64,000 nucleotides of DNA from Macrocystis pyrifera (Eukaryota; Sar; Phaeophyceae; Laminariales; Laminariaceae): contig JASSKH010000005.1 of NCBI GenBank assembly GCA_031763025.1, positions 7,541,570-7,605,569 on the forward strand. Direction: 5' to 3'. Under the pieces are notes generated by a model. The model was not told the DNA's origin. It saw nothing but the letters and a program-made list of their open reading frames with translations, and made no database searches. Shown in pieces: positions 10,725 through 22,919 of the stretch. Each line of letters starts with the position of its first letter. Positions within the stretch are counted from its first letter, which is position 1. Made by a program: the position numbers and the translations under genes.

Positions 10725-13500
10725 AATACATATGCTCAAGTCCAATTTGGAGTGTTCGTAAAATCTGTGGTGATTCCAAGTGGTTTCGACGTCGAGCGGT
10801 TGAGGGTGGACAAAGGAGGTGAATTTATCAGCAAGGAGTTCCAGGACTACTGCCTTCAGACGGGGGTGTCGCTAAAGTACGCCAGCACCGCCGTCGCAAA
10901 TTCGTATGTCCGAACGCGTTGGAAGAACTCTTGCAGCCATAGTGCGGTGTATGCTTGCCGACAGCGGACTGCCAAAGTTCTGTGGAGAGAATTAATGCTC
11001 ACGGCGGCGTTTCTGGGCAACAGGGCACCGCACTCTGCGATCGGCATGCAGTTTCTGTACAAAAACCTATGCGGAACGAAGCCGGATCTGGGACTTCTTC
11101 GAGTTATCGGTGTCCGGGCCTTCGTGCATATTGATACCTGCTCCAAAACGCTTGAACTCAAGGCGGTTGAAGGACGATTGGTTAGGTACAGCAACAACAA
11201 CAAGAGCTATCGAGTGTAAAATCCGGCCACCCGGCGCTTTAGGGAGAACCGGAACGTCTTCTTCATCGAGACACCGTCGCGCCTATTGCCGCCACGGTTG
11301 GAAGAAAGTTGGCAGCGGATTAACCTACCAAGCAACGGCATGGACGACCACAACTACATCATAGACGACGGCTCTCTGCGCGATCTTCGCGATTACACTG
11401 TCGGAACCCCCGTGCTCTGCTGACTACATTGCCGTAGGCGGGCTCTCAGACAATCCACCGGTGGCTGAACTCTAGCGGATCAACGAGATCACTAGGAGGG
11501 ATACACAGGACGGAGAAGAAGCGGGACCACCGCAAAAAGGGGCGATGCCTGGGGGAGAGTATGGGCGGAGTTTCGCATGAGGTTGTTCTCGAATCACAGG
11601 AGCAGGCGATGTCACCCGCGGGAGCGTCCCTGGAAACACCACTGGTTGGATCACAGCCGCTTCAACAACGGGGACATTCACGTGAAGAAACGACTCCTGC
11701 AGATACGCGTGCCGGCACTGCAGCAAAAGTGTTTATGACGCGTGACGCTCACAACCGTTCATATTCTGCTCACCTAGCGGCGATCGCCACCGGGCCCGCG
11801 CTCTCTGAGCTCCGAGGACTGAGGCTCTATACCACGGTAACATTTGCCGGATATCGCGCATGAGACGTACGGAACAGACTCTGCCGTTGGATACACCTAC
11901 ACCACGACGACCATTCAAAGCTGTTCGGCGGGTGAGAACGCGGAAATAAGTCGAAACACCTTGAAAGAGGCCATGATGCTTCCAGCTAAAGCGCAGTAGA
12001 AGGCGACCTCGGACAAGGAAATGGCAAGCCTCCAAAATAACAATGTCTACACCCTTCTGCCGGCGACCTCTGTCCCCGCGGGACACAACAACATCGGCAG
12101 TAGATGGGTTTACAAGGTCAAGGCGGACAACTCACACAAGGGACGCGTTGTTGTACTAGGGTGGGAGCAATTGCCGGGCATTGATTGCGGCAGCACGTTT
12201 GCCCCCGTCTGCAGGCTCCAGAACATCCGTATGGTGCTGGCAATAGCGGCGGAGTACAATCTGGAGTGTTGGCAGCTAGACTACAACACGGCGTTTCTGA
12301 CGCCGATGTCACAGAGGAAGTGTACGTCAAGATGGTACCCGGACACGAGCAATTCGACGAAAACGGAGTCCCACTGGTAATGAGGCTGTTGAAAAGCCTA
12401 TATGGCCTCCGCCAGAGCCCGACTAACTGGTGGAACACGATCGACAAACATATGGTGGAAATTGGTTTCAACAGTCTCAAGTCGGACCCGTGCGTCTACA
12501 CCTACTCGGAATGCGGTGCCGTTATATCCCGACCCTGTATGTCCACGACGTTCTCTTGCTCGGAAAATACGTCTTGGTACCGAGGTGGATGAAGCAGAAG
12601 CTCATTAGTCGTTCTCAATGACGGACATGGGAGACATGTCACTCGTGCTCGGGATGGGTGTTACCCGTGACCGCGAGAAGGGGACGGTGACCATCACCAA
12701 ATAGAAATATACCAAGTCCCTGCTGGAGCGGTACGGTAGTGGCAAGTTGCAATTCAACGTACACGCCTGGTATGGGAAAAGAGCTATCGCTGGACCAGCC
12801 GGAGGAGAGGATTCCAAGCAAGGAGGAGAAACAGCGTTTCCAGGCCATCACGGGCAACATAATTTACCTTGGACAGGTGACTCGCTACGACATCTTATAC
12901 GCTGTCAATCAACTGGCAAGCGCGATGTCTAAACCGTCCAAAGCTCACATGGCGGCAGCCAAACATCTACTTCGCTACCCGGTCGGCACGGTGGATTTCG
13001 CCATCACGTACAAGCAAGGTGGCTTCAAGTGGACTGCATTCTGCGATGCACACGATGGCAACAACCTGGATAGCGACAACTCGATGTCCTCGTATATTGT
13101 CTTCCTTGCGAAAGCCCCGGTTAGCTTCAAGGTGGGGCTGCAGGGGCTGACAGCGCAATCCACTATGGAGGTAGAACTCGTGGCCGCAGCGCTAGCGATG
13201 AAGGGAGCGGTGTTCCGCTCTAACATGATGAAACAACTGGGGTTCGGCACGCGCTTCGACAGCGTATCACTATATATCGACAACACCTTGGCTCTGCACG
13301 TCGTCGGAAATCAGACCTACTGTTCGCGAGTTAAGCACGTGGCTCTACGGTACTTCTTCATCCAGCAACTAGTCAAGGAAGGCAAAATCACCATCAAATA
13401 CGAGAAGACAGAGGACCAGCTTGCTGACATTGGCACGAAGCATCCCAGTAAGCAAAGGCAGCGCTACCTCCTCAAGTTAATCAGCGAATTCAGGACCTGA
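10725..13500 (+). pseudogene. Ty1/copia pol pseudogene (integrase, RT, RNase H)
   Basis: Copia-type polyprotein remnants in several frames. The integrase core is at about 10770-11220 (LRVDKGGEFISKEFQDY). The post-integrase segment (RNVFFIETPSRLLPP) is at about 11220-11410. Reverse transcriptase runs from about 12020 to 12620: WVYKVKAD, QLDYNTAFL with a frameshift near 12300, and LKSLYGLRQSP. RNase H is at 12739-13500 (STMEVELVAA, YIDNTLAL, KHVALRYFFIQ) and ends ADIGTKHPSKQR, usual for this group. The order integrase before RT identifies Copia, not Gypsy. The RT catalytic box that should read YVDD reads YVHD near 12540. With the frameshifts this makes the copy inactive. No gag, protease or 5' LTR is recognisable, so it is 5'-truncated or badly decayed. 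Confidence 0.85.
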
Positions 13501-13629
13501 AATTGAAACGTTCAGACGAGCAAACCGTAGAGGTTATTTTTGCTGATTGTCTTTGCTTGCTATTTTCGCGGGAATGGGGGAGTTACACTGCACAAGCTTT
13601 TAGGTTTTGTATACATTATCAGAGTTCTG

Positions 13630-13805
13630 GTGAAGATGTTGCGTTGCTTCCAACAAGTACTGGCGATCTGTAGCCATGATCGGTACTTTAGTAGTGTTTC
13701 TGTCACTTCCAACAAGTGCTGGTGATCGTTAGCCATGATCGGCGCTGTAGTATTGTTTCTATCGCTTCCAACAAGTTGCTGGTGATCGTTAACCATGATC
13801 AGGAC
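13630..13805 (+). repeat. Three ~60-bp tandem repeats before the copia LTR
   Basis: Three diverged units containing CTTCCAACAAGT, CTGGTGATCGTTA and CCATGATCGG, between the RNase H stop and the polypurine tract. Each carries a short GATC-CATGATC inverted motif. Confidence 0.7.
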
Positions 13806-13840
13806 TTAAGTCGTGCATTGCGACTTTCATTGAGGGGGAG

Positions 13841-14649
13841 TGTTAAAAAAATAGGCAGCATGTACATACCCTATTGAATAATTGCTAAGTAAGTTGCGGT
13901 TCAATTAATTACACAGCATTATGAGTAGCGGGATATTTAGATGACCTTTCAGCAGTTCCTGTAGTCGACGAGTTGCAACGACAAGCCGTCGATAGACGTT
14001 GCAATAAGAGGCCATCAAGATTGAGGAACTGGAGTGTTTGCACACCCCCCACGTTCACTCGTCAAACCGCATCTGAACTTACCACAGTTCATCGTCCTAA
14101 GCCTTTATTGCTCTCAAGCGGGCCTTTTTCAAGAGTCATCCATTCTTCGCATCCTCGACACACGGCGTGTTTGCTCGGTCAGTTTAACGACTGACAGCGC
14201 CAATCTTTGCAACTTACTGTGCAGGAGTATCATCGAGTATTGTTAGCATAGTAGCAGCATTACCCTGAAGGGCCTCGTACATACAGCTGTTTAGTTTATT
14301 TCACGCATCACGAAGATTCAGACGGGCAACACGGACCTGCTGCAGGAACTGGCGTTCTGAAATACATGGCACTGGATGTCTCAAGCACCGACCGCTTGGA
14401 TCCCTTACTGCATGCGTATGGTCATTTTCTGTTGATTGCCTCCCCTTGATGTTATGATACTGCCTTCAATGAGGTTGAAAGCCCGGTAATTACCTGGGTT
14501 CAGGCACTTGGATCGTACTTGTAATACTTGGAAGGCGTATCTTAGGCGGAAAACCAGGGTTTTTCTAGAGAAGCACGAGCTTGGTCTCAGTCTCAGCGTG
14601 CACGAACGGAATAAAACTGCTCTTCTTCTATCTCTAAGCAACCATCACA
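13841..14649 (+). repeat. Candidate copia 3' LTR
   Basis: It starts TGTTAAAAAAATAGG directly after the polypurine tract GAGGGGGAG (13832-13840). A possible polyadenylation signal AATAAAA is at about 14611, and it ends near CCATCACA. The right end is approximate because no 5' LTR exists in the window for comparison. Confidence 0.5.
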
Positions 14650-15130
14650 CGTGAGTACCAACGAGTACCGACTTAATAGGCAAACCTGTCCAGGGATACA
14701 AAGTGTCCCGCCCGCATGATCTTAACATTGATGCCATCTGAGTAGAAATGACGAGGAAACGATTGTTTTTCTACTTACTGGCGGGCAGTTTTGCCTGCCT
14801 GAGGGGACACCGCTATTGCGCATGGCTCACCTTGAAGGACTGCACAAAAACAGACTTTTGATGCATACGAATGAACAAAAACATAAAACCAAAAAGGCAT
14901 TAAAGTTCATCATGAGAATTTGGGGTATGAATAAGAGATGCGGCGCCACCCACGCCTCCAGAAAAACAATTTGAAAAGTCGACCCTCGATTGAACGTGTA
15001 CAGCACGGCGAATCAGGCAACGAAACGCCCGAACAGACCTATCTGTGCGTAGACAATTGCATACCAGAATGATCAGAAAGCGGAAGACGAAATACTCGCC
15101 GCCTCAATCCCCCCCCCCCCACGACTGCAG
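14650..15130. other. No gene seen
   Basis: AT/GC-mixed sequence downstream of the copia LTR, with no reading frame or repeat that I recognise. Confidence 0.5.
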
Positions 15131-15162
15131 ACATGCATGATGTCGAGTACACCCTCCCCCCC
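15127..15162 (+). mobile_element. SINE-like family B, 3'-end remnant
   Basis: CATGCATGATGTCGAGTACA followed by C-rich sequence matches the end of the family B elements (CATGCATGATAATGAGTACA then poly C). It sits just upstream of the giant poly(C) tract. Confidence 0.55.
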
Positions 15163-15234
15163 CTCTAGCATTCCTCTCTACCCCCTTCCGTCCCATCCCC
15201 CCCCTCCTCTCTTCCCCTCTCCTCCCGCTCCTGT

Positions 15235-15357
<123 letters not shown>

Positions 15358-15359
15358 CC

Positions 15360-16280
15360 CCCCTCCCCTCTCCTGGCGCTATCTCTTGACCCTCTGACCT
15401 CTCACCACATTGCATCACCAGTGTTTATCCGCGTCACACCGTACCACTAACCACCTATTTTACGAACAGAAGGAACTAGGGCCTGCCTTTGGATGATGAC
15501 GATTGACTAACTGATGTCCCACATATACTACTTACCTGGTATCGTACTATAGTACAGATGATATAACATAGCCCTCGCTGTCTTTCGTACAGTTTTAGCA
15601 GCTTCGGTATCACAAACTTTTACCTGGTATATCATACCAGGTATCATATTTAAACTATACCGGTATGTATTCGACGCGAGTCGACGAGGGAAGAAAAGGG
15701 CTGAAGTCTTCTCGCGATAAATGTGCGAGGCGTGAATCGTAGTGGGGAGGGAGGAGAAGATCCTGCTATGTGACCCCGGATCTGAGTCACGACTATTAAG
15801 AGGAGGGAGAGAGAAAATGACATTAAAGGGCGAAAATACCAACTATTAGTATAATAATATGGATTTAATACTAATAAATAAAAACAAAAAAAAAGTGAAG
15901 TGCTGTATGTCGTTTATTTTTTCCTTATTCTGTATTCCGCCCGAGGCGCCACTTTCCTGTGACAGAAATCAACCATGATGATACACAGGACGAATATAGA
16001 TAAACGATATATATTGCTTACTACGTGCTGTAGTTTTAGAAAATGCGATATTATTGCTGTCGCACGGAGTATATATGTATGTGGAGTACCAGGTAAAATA
16101 TATGTACTGGCTGCTCTTCTTGTAGGTGAAGTTTTTCATCAAACAAAGCAAAACAAACCTACAAGAAAAAAATGTTCCTCCCATTCCGATCGCAGCAAGT
16201 ATATACTCGTAACATTGTCATATGTAACAAAACTCAGCGTGTGACTCTCAGCTTTTCCATGAAGTTTGTATTTTTTACTA
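15360..16280. other. No gene seen
   Basis: AT-rich sequence with several TACCTGGTA motifs (15533, 15621, 15635, 16087). No coding signal. Confidence 0.5.
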
Positions 16281-16310
16281 AATAATTTTTGGATCCACTC
16301 GAAGGGATAC

Positions 16311-16619
16311 CGGCGTCCCCGGTGGCTTGGTAGGTGGTCCGCGAGCCTATCAAGATCAATTTCGTGAGTTCGAGTCTCACCGAGTGCATGCTCGTAGGGA
16401 CTTTTTCTTGCATAAAATTGATTAGCGGAAAGCGCGAGAGCGTGAGTTAGCTGTACATTCGATGAAAATCGACGAGCAGTGGGAATGCTGAACCCTATGC
16501 GCGATAAAAACTAAAGGCACGTACCGGGGGGAGAAGGGATGATACCTGTGACCACGGCTTGTCCAGAAGATCGTCGAGGGTAAAACCTCCTACGAGTGGG
16601 CTGGAAAGTAAAAGTGATG

Positions 16620-16653
<34 letters not shown>

Positions 16654-16660
16654 CACATTT
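16311..16660 (+). mobile_element. tRNA-derived SINE, copy 1
   Basis: The 5' head is tRNA-like: box A TGGCTTGGTAGG (16323-16334) and box B GTTCGAGTC (16368-16376), with a perfect T-arm GTGAG/CTCAC around TTCGAGT. A unique body follows (GGAAAGCGCGAGAGCGTGAG, GGGTAAAACCTCC) and ends in a 31-A run then TATCACAT. Probable target-site duplications AATAATTTTT-GGATCCACTC (16281-16309) and AATAATTTTT-TTATCTACTC (16667-16695) match at 25 of 29 positions. The acceptor stem does not pair, so it is not a working tRNA. Confidence 0.75.
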
Positions 16661-16699
16661 TGATCGAATAATTTTTTTATCTACTCGCAGGGATATATA

Positions 16700-19600
16700 C
16701 GTAATGTGTGTGTTCTTCACATTAAATCGTTCTTTCTACCCGTCGACACATCCAGCACAAAACCTGTGTCCATGCCGCTTCTTCAATCCTACGTATTAAT
16801 AGAGAGGTACAAGTTTTGTGGTCACAAAGACACGCCACAGGAATCAACATAAAAATCCCCCGAAAAATCTCTTCTGTATTTGTCGGAGTGGCGGAGCTTT
16901 TTTTACTCTGGCCGAAAAAAAAAAACGGAAATGTTTCATTTTTTTATCTGACCCTCGATACCATATGTATTACGAAAACTATATTTCATACGTACGTCGT
17001 GTTACACCAATCTGCAATAACCAGGTACTACTGTACCGTTATTTATTTTTATTCGTACAAGCACAGCAGTACGAGTACCGATGTCGTTGTCTACCGGTAG
17101 ACCCGAATTTTATACTCGATATTTTTCTGTTCTTCTCTACGAACAAACTACTGAACTGCTGTAAGTAGTGCTATTAATAATACTGGTGTTGTATTATAAA
17201 GTGGCACTTGACATTTAAGTTCTGATAATAGAAATATCAAATCAAAGAAATAGTACCAGCTGCCAGAGGGTACTAAATATCAAATATTAACCCCACGAGT
17301 ACGTACTTCTTCCCACTGACTGGATGCTATAACATAGTGTATCATACGTCATTGAGTGATTTTGATGACCTGCCACCTGTCAAATCATTTATCACCATAG
17401 CTCCAGAGCAGCTCCGAAAAAGCGGCAGCAGCAGCTCGCACACCGCACACAACGATTATTTTATATTGGTTGCAAGTTGTGTCCCTCCGGGTCCGGATAT
17501 ACCTGCCCCCCCCAACCCCCCCGCCATCAAAACCACGCCCGCCCACTCCTAATTGAGAGCCGGGTCTCGGGCGCAGGGTGCAAGAAAGAACCTGCGGCGA
17601 ACGATGAATTGGCGATGATCGCGGCACGGCGGCACTCTTCGCACGGATCACACAGCAGTGATCACATCGACCTACTACCACTCTGTTGAATACCGTAGTG
17701 GTCTTCTTCTGCTTCCGTTTTGCTTCTTTCTTCTTCTATAATGTACCTGGTATGTCTTCTGTGAGAGAGGTGGAGATGTCGGCGCAATGGGCAGCAAATT
17801 GAACCGCCACGGCATGGCGCGAGCGGGCTGCTGCTGCTGCTGCTGCTGCTGCTGAGACGGACGGATGCGAAGCCATCACGGCACCACCAACCGAGAGCGT
17901 CAAGGGACAGCTGTCAAGTTCTCAGGTGAGTTGTTACCGGTGGGCAGAGTCTAGAGTGCAGGGTCCACTCAGTATAACATTGTTGTGTACCTGACCACAA
18001 ATAATACAACACTGCTCGTACTATTAATTATATAGTGTCTCTTTACAGTTTATAGCTCTATTTATCGGTAATAGTCTGAAGACTCGGCATGGAACCATTT
18101 TTCTTTGCTGAGACAGGTACGCACGTGCGTGCGCAGTCTTGTTCTCGGGTATTCCTTTGCTTCACACTCGCTGTGCATCACGCTCGGGCTTTACTACATG
18201 TTTGATATATCTCGACCCAGAAAGAGGGAGTTACCGCCTTCAGCCGATGCTCCAGCCTTCGCCGACTTCGGATGTTCGGATGTTCCGATGCAGCTCGTAC
18301 CACATGTACTCTCACAGCGAGTAATGTACTCTCACAGCGAGTACCCCTATAAGGACATTTTAGAAGGGTTTTACTAATCCAAAATAAGGTATACCGGGTC
18401 TATTTTGTACCTAAAAAATGTATATACTAAAAACAAGTAAAAACACACGCCAGAAGCTCTGCCATAGGCCAGCCTCACGACCTTTTTTTTTTTTCTCTCT
18501 TTTTTTGGGCTTGAAACTGACCAGATACACCTGTTTTTGTCTGCTTTCTAGCTTTCAACTGTTTTCGCCTGATTTTTAGCCAATCAGAGAGGCCATACGT
18601 ACACTGTTTTTTCTCTGCGTATGCGGTTTTCGGTCCCTCGGTTGCAATTTTCCTCCTTATTAAGTACTTGTAGTCAGTTATTGTTATGATGTGTACTCTT
18701 TATTTAGCACAAAATACAGCAGCACCGCCGTGGATACAGCAGTACGGCAGCAGTTCGTCTGCCTCACCCCCGCGTCTCGTCTATATGTGGTCTCAGGTTT
18801 GGTACAGCAACAAAACTTCGCGCCCAGTCAGTAGTGCTGTTGTAGTAAGTTCAAGGTCGGGACACTTTGTATCCCTTGTTAGGTTTGCATATTGAGCAGG
18901 TACTCGTTGGGCCTCACGTGTCCGCGAGGATCGTTGAGAGGCTTCAAAGCTGGCAACGACGGGGGGGGGGCGCCAGAACAAATCCTCTTCTTGGTGCGCC
19001 GGCCGTGGCGAAACTATCGAAGCCTGGTGACCCTCCGCAGGTCCAAATGGAGCCCGTGGTGCGATACCCTGACGGAACACAAAACATTTCAGATTTGGAG
19101 GCCACACGCTCAATACTCGGGCGCGATAAAAAAAAGTTTGTGATTTTCTCATCATGGCCAAAAACACCACTACGTAGTGGCGTGTTGTTTTTACTTGGTT
19201 TCAATATGTAACTGTTTTTGGCTCAAATAGAACAAATGTACCTGATTTTGGCCTTTGTCCTTTTTTAGAAGACAAATATGCACTCTGTTTTAAAGTACAA
19301 AATGTTGGTTTTGCTTTTCATCAATACTGCCTGTTGTCGTGGTCAGCGCGTTCATTCAGAAGAATTACCAGTTTCAATTACCCCTCGATTACCGGTGTAT
19401 TTCGCGATCGTACTCAATTAACTGATTATGAGCGCAGTGCGTTCAGGGGATATTACATGGAAAGTGGTAAGTAGAACACTGCTGCTGCAGCAGCCGTGGA
19501 CGACCCCATACCCTATATAATACCAGAGACTTGAGTACGAGATCAATACTAATACCAGGTACCAGTATAAAATATTGAATACCAGATATCAAGTATTAAT

Positions 19601-19980
19601 ATTAATACAGCAGTAGTTGTACTTGAGGAAATTAAGGTCGTACCAAGTATAATATTATATACCCGGTATAAAAAAAAAGCGGCGATGATGGTAGCCGGGC
19701 GCATCCTAAATCCTAAAAAAGGATGAAAACATTTTTTACCTGAGGAGATTAAAGGTCGTATCAGGTAGCCGCGCGCATCCTAAATCTTGAAAAAAAAAAC
19801 AATTTTGAGACTTGGGAACTCGTTGAGAAGCACTCCCTCCGACTTGGGCACCCGCGCCGAGAGGTGTCACCATCATTATCAATGTGCTGGTATTATAGTA
19901 CAGCAGGAGTACCGTATACACGCAAGGAAAAACACCCCCTGGGACGATTTTCGGACCGGGTTTCCTCCAAAACGTGGAGG
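16700..19980. other. No convincing gene
   Basis: AT-rich sequence with a CTG run at 17829-17852, a 23-bp tandem duplication near 18303-18347 (ATGTACTCTCACAGCGAGTA) and several TACCTGGTA motifs. Short frames here do not resemble known proteins. Confidence 0.45.
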
Positions 19981-19989
19981 ACACACACA

Positions 19990-20242
19990 CACACAACGAA
20001 ATTGGTGGCTTTGGAAGGATTTCGTCGAACAAGGTTGCGTAGACGCATCGCTCGCTCGTCGTGTTCAAGCCCTCCCCGTTGTAGAGAAACCCGGCTTTGA
20101 AAATCGTCCTATTAATAGGGGGGATGTTATCTTGCGGGTTGTACGGTATGTTGATGTCGGCAATCTGACGCAAGTTGTGAGGCGTGAGTTCTTGTGGGCT
20201 CGCCCCAGCGCGCAGCGGGGGCTTGGAGGAGAGGGGGTACAC
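19990..20242 (-). other. Possible coding fragment, unrecognised
   Basis: A minus-strand frame reads LTPHNLRQIADINIPYNPQ and continues to CVYATLFDEILPKPP, with amino-acid composition like real protein. A weakly similar stretch recurs near 20730-20880 (minus strand), suggesting a dispersed repeat or a decayed transposon gene. I recognise no family. Confidence 0.25.
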
Positions 20243-20301
20243 GAAAAAAACGAGACGATGTACGCGTATACATATCGTATATGTTCCTTTTTTTTCTATC
20301 T

Positions 20302-20445
20302 CGGAGGTCGATAGTAAATGGGACCTACGTTACACAATAAAACATACCAGGTATGTATTTACCTAGTTTTTACCAACAGTATTTGGTCCTATTACCTAGT
20401 TTTTACTAACAATATTTGGTCCTTTTTACTATGGTCCCCCGTAAA
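20302..20445 (+). mobile_element. MITE family A, copy 3, internally duplicated
   Basis: The right TIR ends CTATGGTCCCCCGTAA; the left is degraded (GGAGGTCGATAGTAAAT). The inner right segment (TTTTTAC, AATATTTGGTCC) occurs twice, making the copy about 35 bp longer than the others. Confidence 0.7.
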
Positions 20446-20478
20446 TGGTACCGTTATTAGAGTAGTCTATGTAATAAG

Positions 20479-20561
20479 TACCGCTCCGACCCAAAATATA
20501 AGGGCCGTTTAGACTGAATAATTATATGCTAAAGGTCCCTATATTTCGGGTCAGAGCGGTA
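20479..20561. mobile_element. MITE family B, copy 1
   Basis: An 83-bp element with ~28-bp terminal inverted repeats: TACCGCTCCGACCCAAAATA on the left and TATTTCGGGTCAGAGCGGTA on the right. The inner motif is CCGTTTAGAC. Confidence 0.7.
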
Positions 20562-20648
20562 TGTAACAAGGGGTCCGCGGTCACCCATCGACTGACGAAA
20601 ATACGGCTCGTGCCTTATCATACCAGTATGGCTTACCTGCATATGATA

Positions 20649-20729
20649 TACTGGGCGGAAATATAAGAACCGTTTAGACATTCATATGGAGACCAACCGG
20701 TGCTGATATTCACGCCCAGAGTGGTGTAA
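20649..20729. mobile_element. MITE family B, copy 2 (diverged)
   Basis: Left TACTGGGCGGAAATATAAG, then the same CCGTTTAGACA core as copy 1, and right end GATATTCACGCCCAGAGTG. The weaker inverted repeats indicate an older copy. Confidence 0.5.
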
Positions 20730-21778
20730 CACAACCCCGGGATGGATTTCCGAGCCGATTTTCTCCACAACTAGGGCACGGGCGGGGAGGGGCGGGTACA
20801 CGCGGCCAAAATGCTGGCTTTTGGGAAAATACCTTTTTGTCGAGATCTTTCCATCCGTAGACGCATGCATCGCTTGGCGTCTGCTTGTACGCTGTATACC
20901 TACTGCTGTTCTGCCCGTTACCGAGAAGAGAAGCTTCGAAATTCACCCGAGTGGGCTGGTACATCTTGCGTGTTACCAGGTATACAGCAGCAGTGTTGTG
21001 TAACTCAATGGTCGTTGTCGTCGTACACTGCTGTATGTACCTGGTAGACTTGAGGATACGATAAAAAGTAGCAGCATGCGAAGAGTAGATACAACTGCTC
21101 AATGTGCTGCAGTATTATTGATGGCACGCTTCATGCTGTCGATATAAAAAAAAAACTTCGAAGTTCGCCCGAGAGCGGTTGTTCGTTATCTTACGTGTCA
21201 AACAAGTCCAGCAGTAGTAATTTAGTTCGGCTGTCATCATATACCAGGTACTACGTATTTACAGCAGAATGTACCTTTGGTAGACGTAGCACCTTTTTTT
21301 AGTACGGCACTTTACACACACGATGTCTTAACTCTAGTTCCGAGAATTTTTTTTGCGCAATTGTTTCCCAAACGAGAGTGAAGACCAAAAAGAGACCCAG
21401 GATATGATAAATATGACATACTCGTAGGTGACGTGCGTGCGTGCCCCCCCTTTTTGGTGGATTTTAACATCTGTCGAGAAGCATGCCGCAACCGACGCAA
21501 AGTCAGCTACTGCCTGTACATACTTATTCTTGTTTGCGTTCATAGTACAGGTAAAGCAGTAATATTGTACTCGTACATAAGTACATAAACCTTGAAAGAC
21601 TGAGAGTTTGTTTTGCCGTGTACACGTTTGATGGGCTTCTGCCTTGCGAGTTTGTGGAAGTGGATTGTGAAGCACCGCATGTTCGATTCATTCTCCGAAG
21701 TCTCCGGACGGGTTTCGTTCCCGTCTGATTTTTCCATGAATCTGCATATACGTACGGCCCTCAGGCTGGGCTAGTGCT

Positions 21779-22090
21779 ATGGTATCCCCCTCTCCCCTGT
21801 TGCGGCGTTATTATTGGCACAAAAGTGTCCCCTCATCATACCTGGCAGGCGTTGTCACCTGCCTGGAAGATGATTATCTCGCCCCTTTTGCTCAGAAGGG
21901 CGTTGTCACCTGCCTGGAAGATGAATATCTCGCCCCCTTTGCTCAGAAGGCATCCGGCAAGCAAGCAGACAACTATTTAACAATACAAGAAACTATGCAG
22001 GCGTTCAAGCATCGTGAAGCACCTTGTGTGAGTGACCAGAGCAGAGCCAGAGGCACACCTGCTACGAGCAGTAGTCGCCCCGTACTGTAG
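21779..22090 (+). other. Possible coding fragment with in-frame 51-bp duplication
   Basis: The frame contains GVVTCLEDDYLAPFAQK immediately followed by GVVTCLEDEYLAPFAQK, from a tandem DNA duplication at about 21849-21951. It continues ASGKQADNYLTIQE and stops at 22090. No known family; no splice sites assigned. Confidence 0.3.
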
Positions 22091-22373
22091 GTCCCTATCG
22101 CCCTTAAGCTTAACACCCGCTTCCCAGTAATAATGTTTCCAAGGTGTTGCCGTACACAGTATTTATAGTACAGTCGTCGTACCGATATATTGTCCATTGT
22201 ATGTGCCAGGTGCGTAGACCAGCCGCAATTGCATCCCCTTCCGTGAGGTTTTCCCTGCACTGGTGTACCGGGTAGATTTTGTCTTACCTGGAACATGGTA
22301 CAGGTGAGTAAGAATCTCATGTGTACAATACACAATGAATATCATAAAGTATTGGCTGCGTATTATGCACCAG

Positions 22374-22735
22374 GCATCCCCGGTGGCTTGGTAGGTGGTC
22401 CGCGTGCCTACTATAAGATACATTTCGTGGGTTCGAGTCTCATCGAGTGCATACTTGTGGGGACCTTTTCTTGCGTACAAAGTGATCCGCGGAAAGCGCG
22501 AGAGCGTGAGTCAGCAACGTTCGATGAAAGTCGACGAGCAGTGGGAATGCTGAATGAAGCCTGTCAATGCGCGATAAAAAAGAAGGCGCGTACCGGGGGG
22601 GGAGAAGGGACGACACCTGTGGCCTGTTCCTTTATAAACGAACATGGCCGCCGCTTGTCCAGAAGATCACCGAGGGTAAAACCTCCCACCTGTCAAGCTG
22701 GAAAGTGAAAGCGATGATGTAGGTGTGTGTATCAC
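22374..22735 (+). mobile_element. tRNA-derived SINE, copy 2
   Basis: Box A TGGCTTGGTAGG (22384-22395) and box B GTTCGAGTC (22431-22439), with the same body as copy 1. It has a 26-bp extra segment near 22624-22650 and ends GATGATGTAGGTGTGTG then TATCACAT with no A run. The A tract of copy 1 is therefore internal and variable. Confidence 0.75.
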
Positions 22736-22919
22736 ATGTATGCAGAGCCTCGAGCGACATTAGGAGGCGATGCGTGGGAGCCAGACGAAACCAGCCGCTG
22801 CCCCCTCGACTTCGCTATATTATGGTTAAAACGGTATTGTCTAGATTGCCTTCCGACAGCACGCACGAGAACAGCACACCGTAACAAGCCAGTCCAAAAT
22901 GTATACTTCAAGGTATAGA

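Noticed and set aside
16316-16388. Functional tRNA gene
   Set aside because: Box A, box B and T-arm are present but the acceptor stem does not pair; the sequence continues into a shared SINE body, and a second copy exists.
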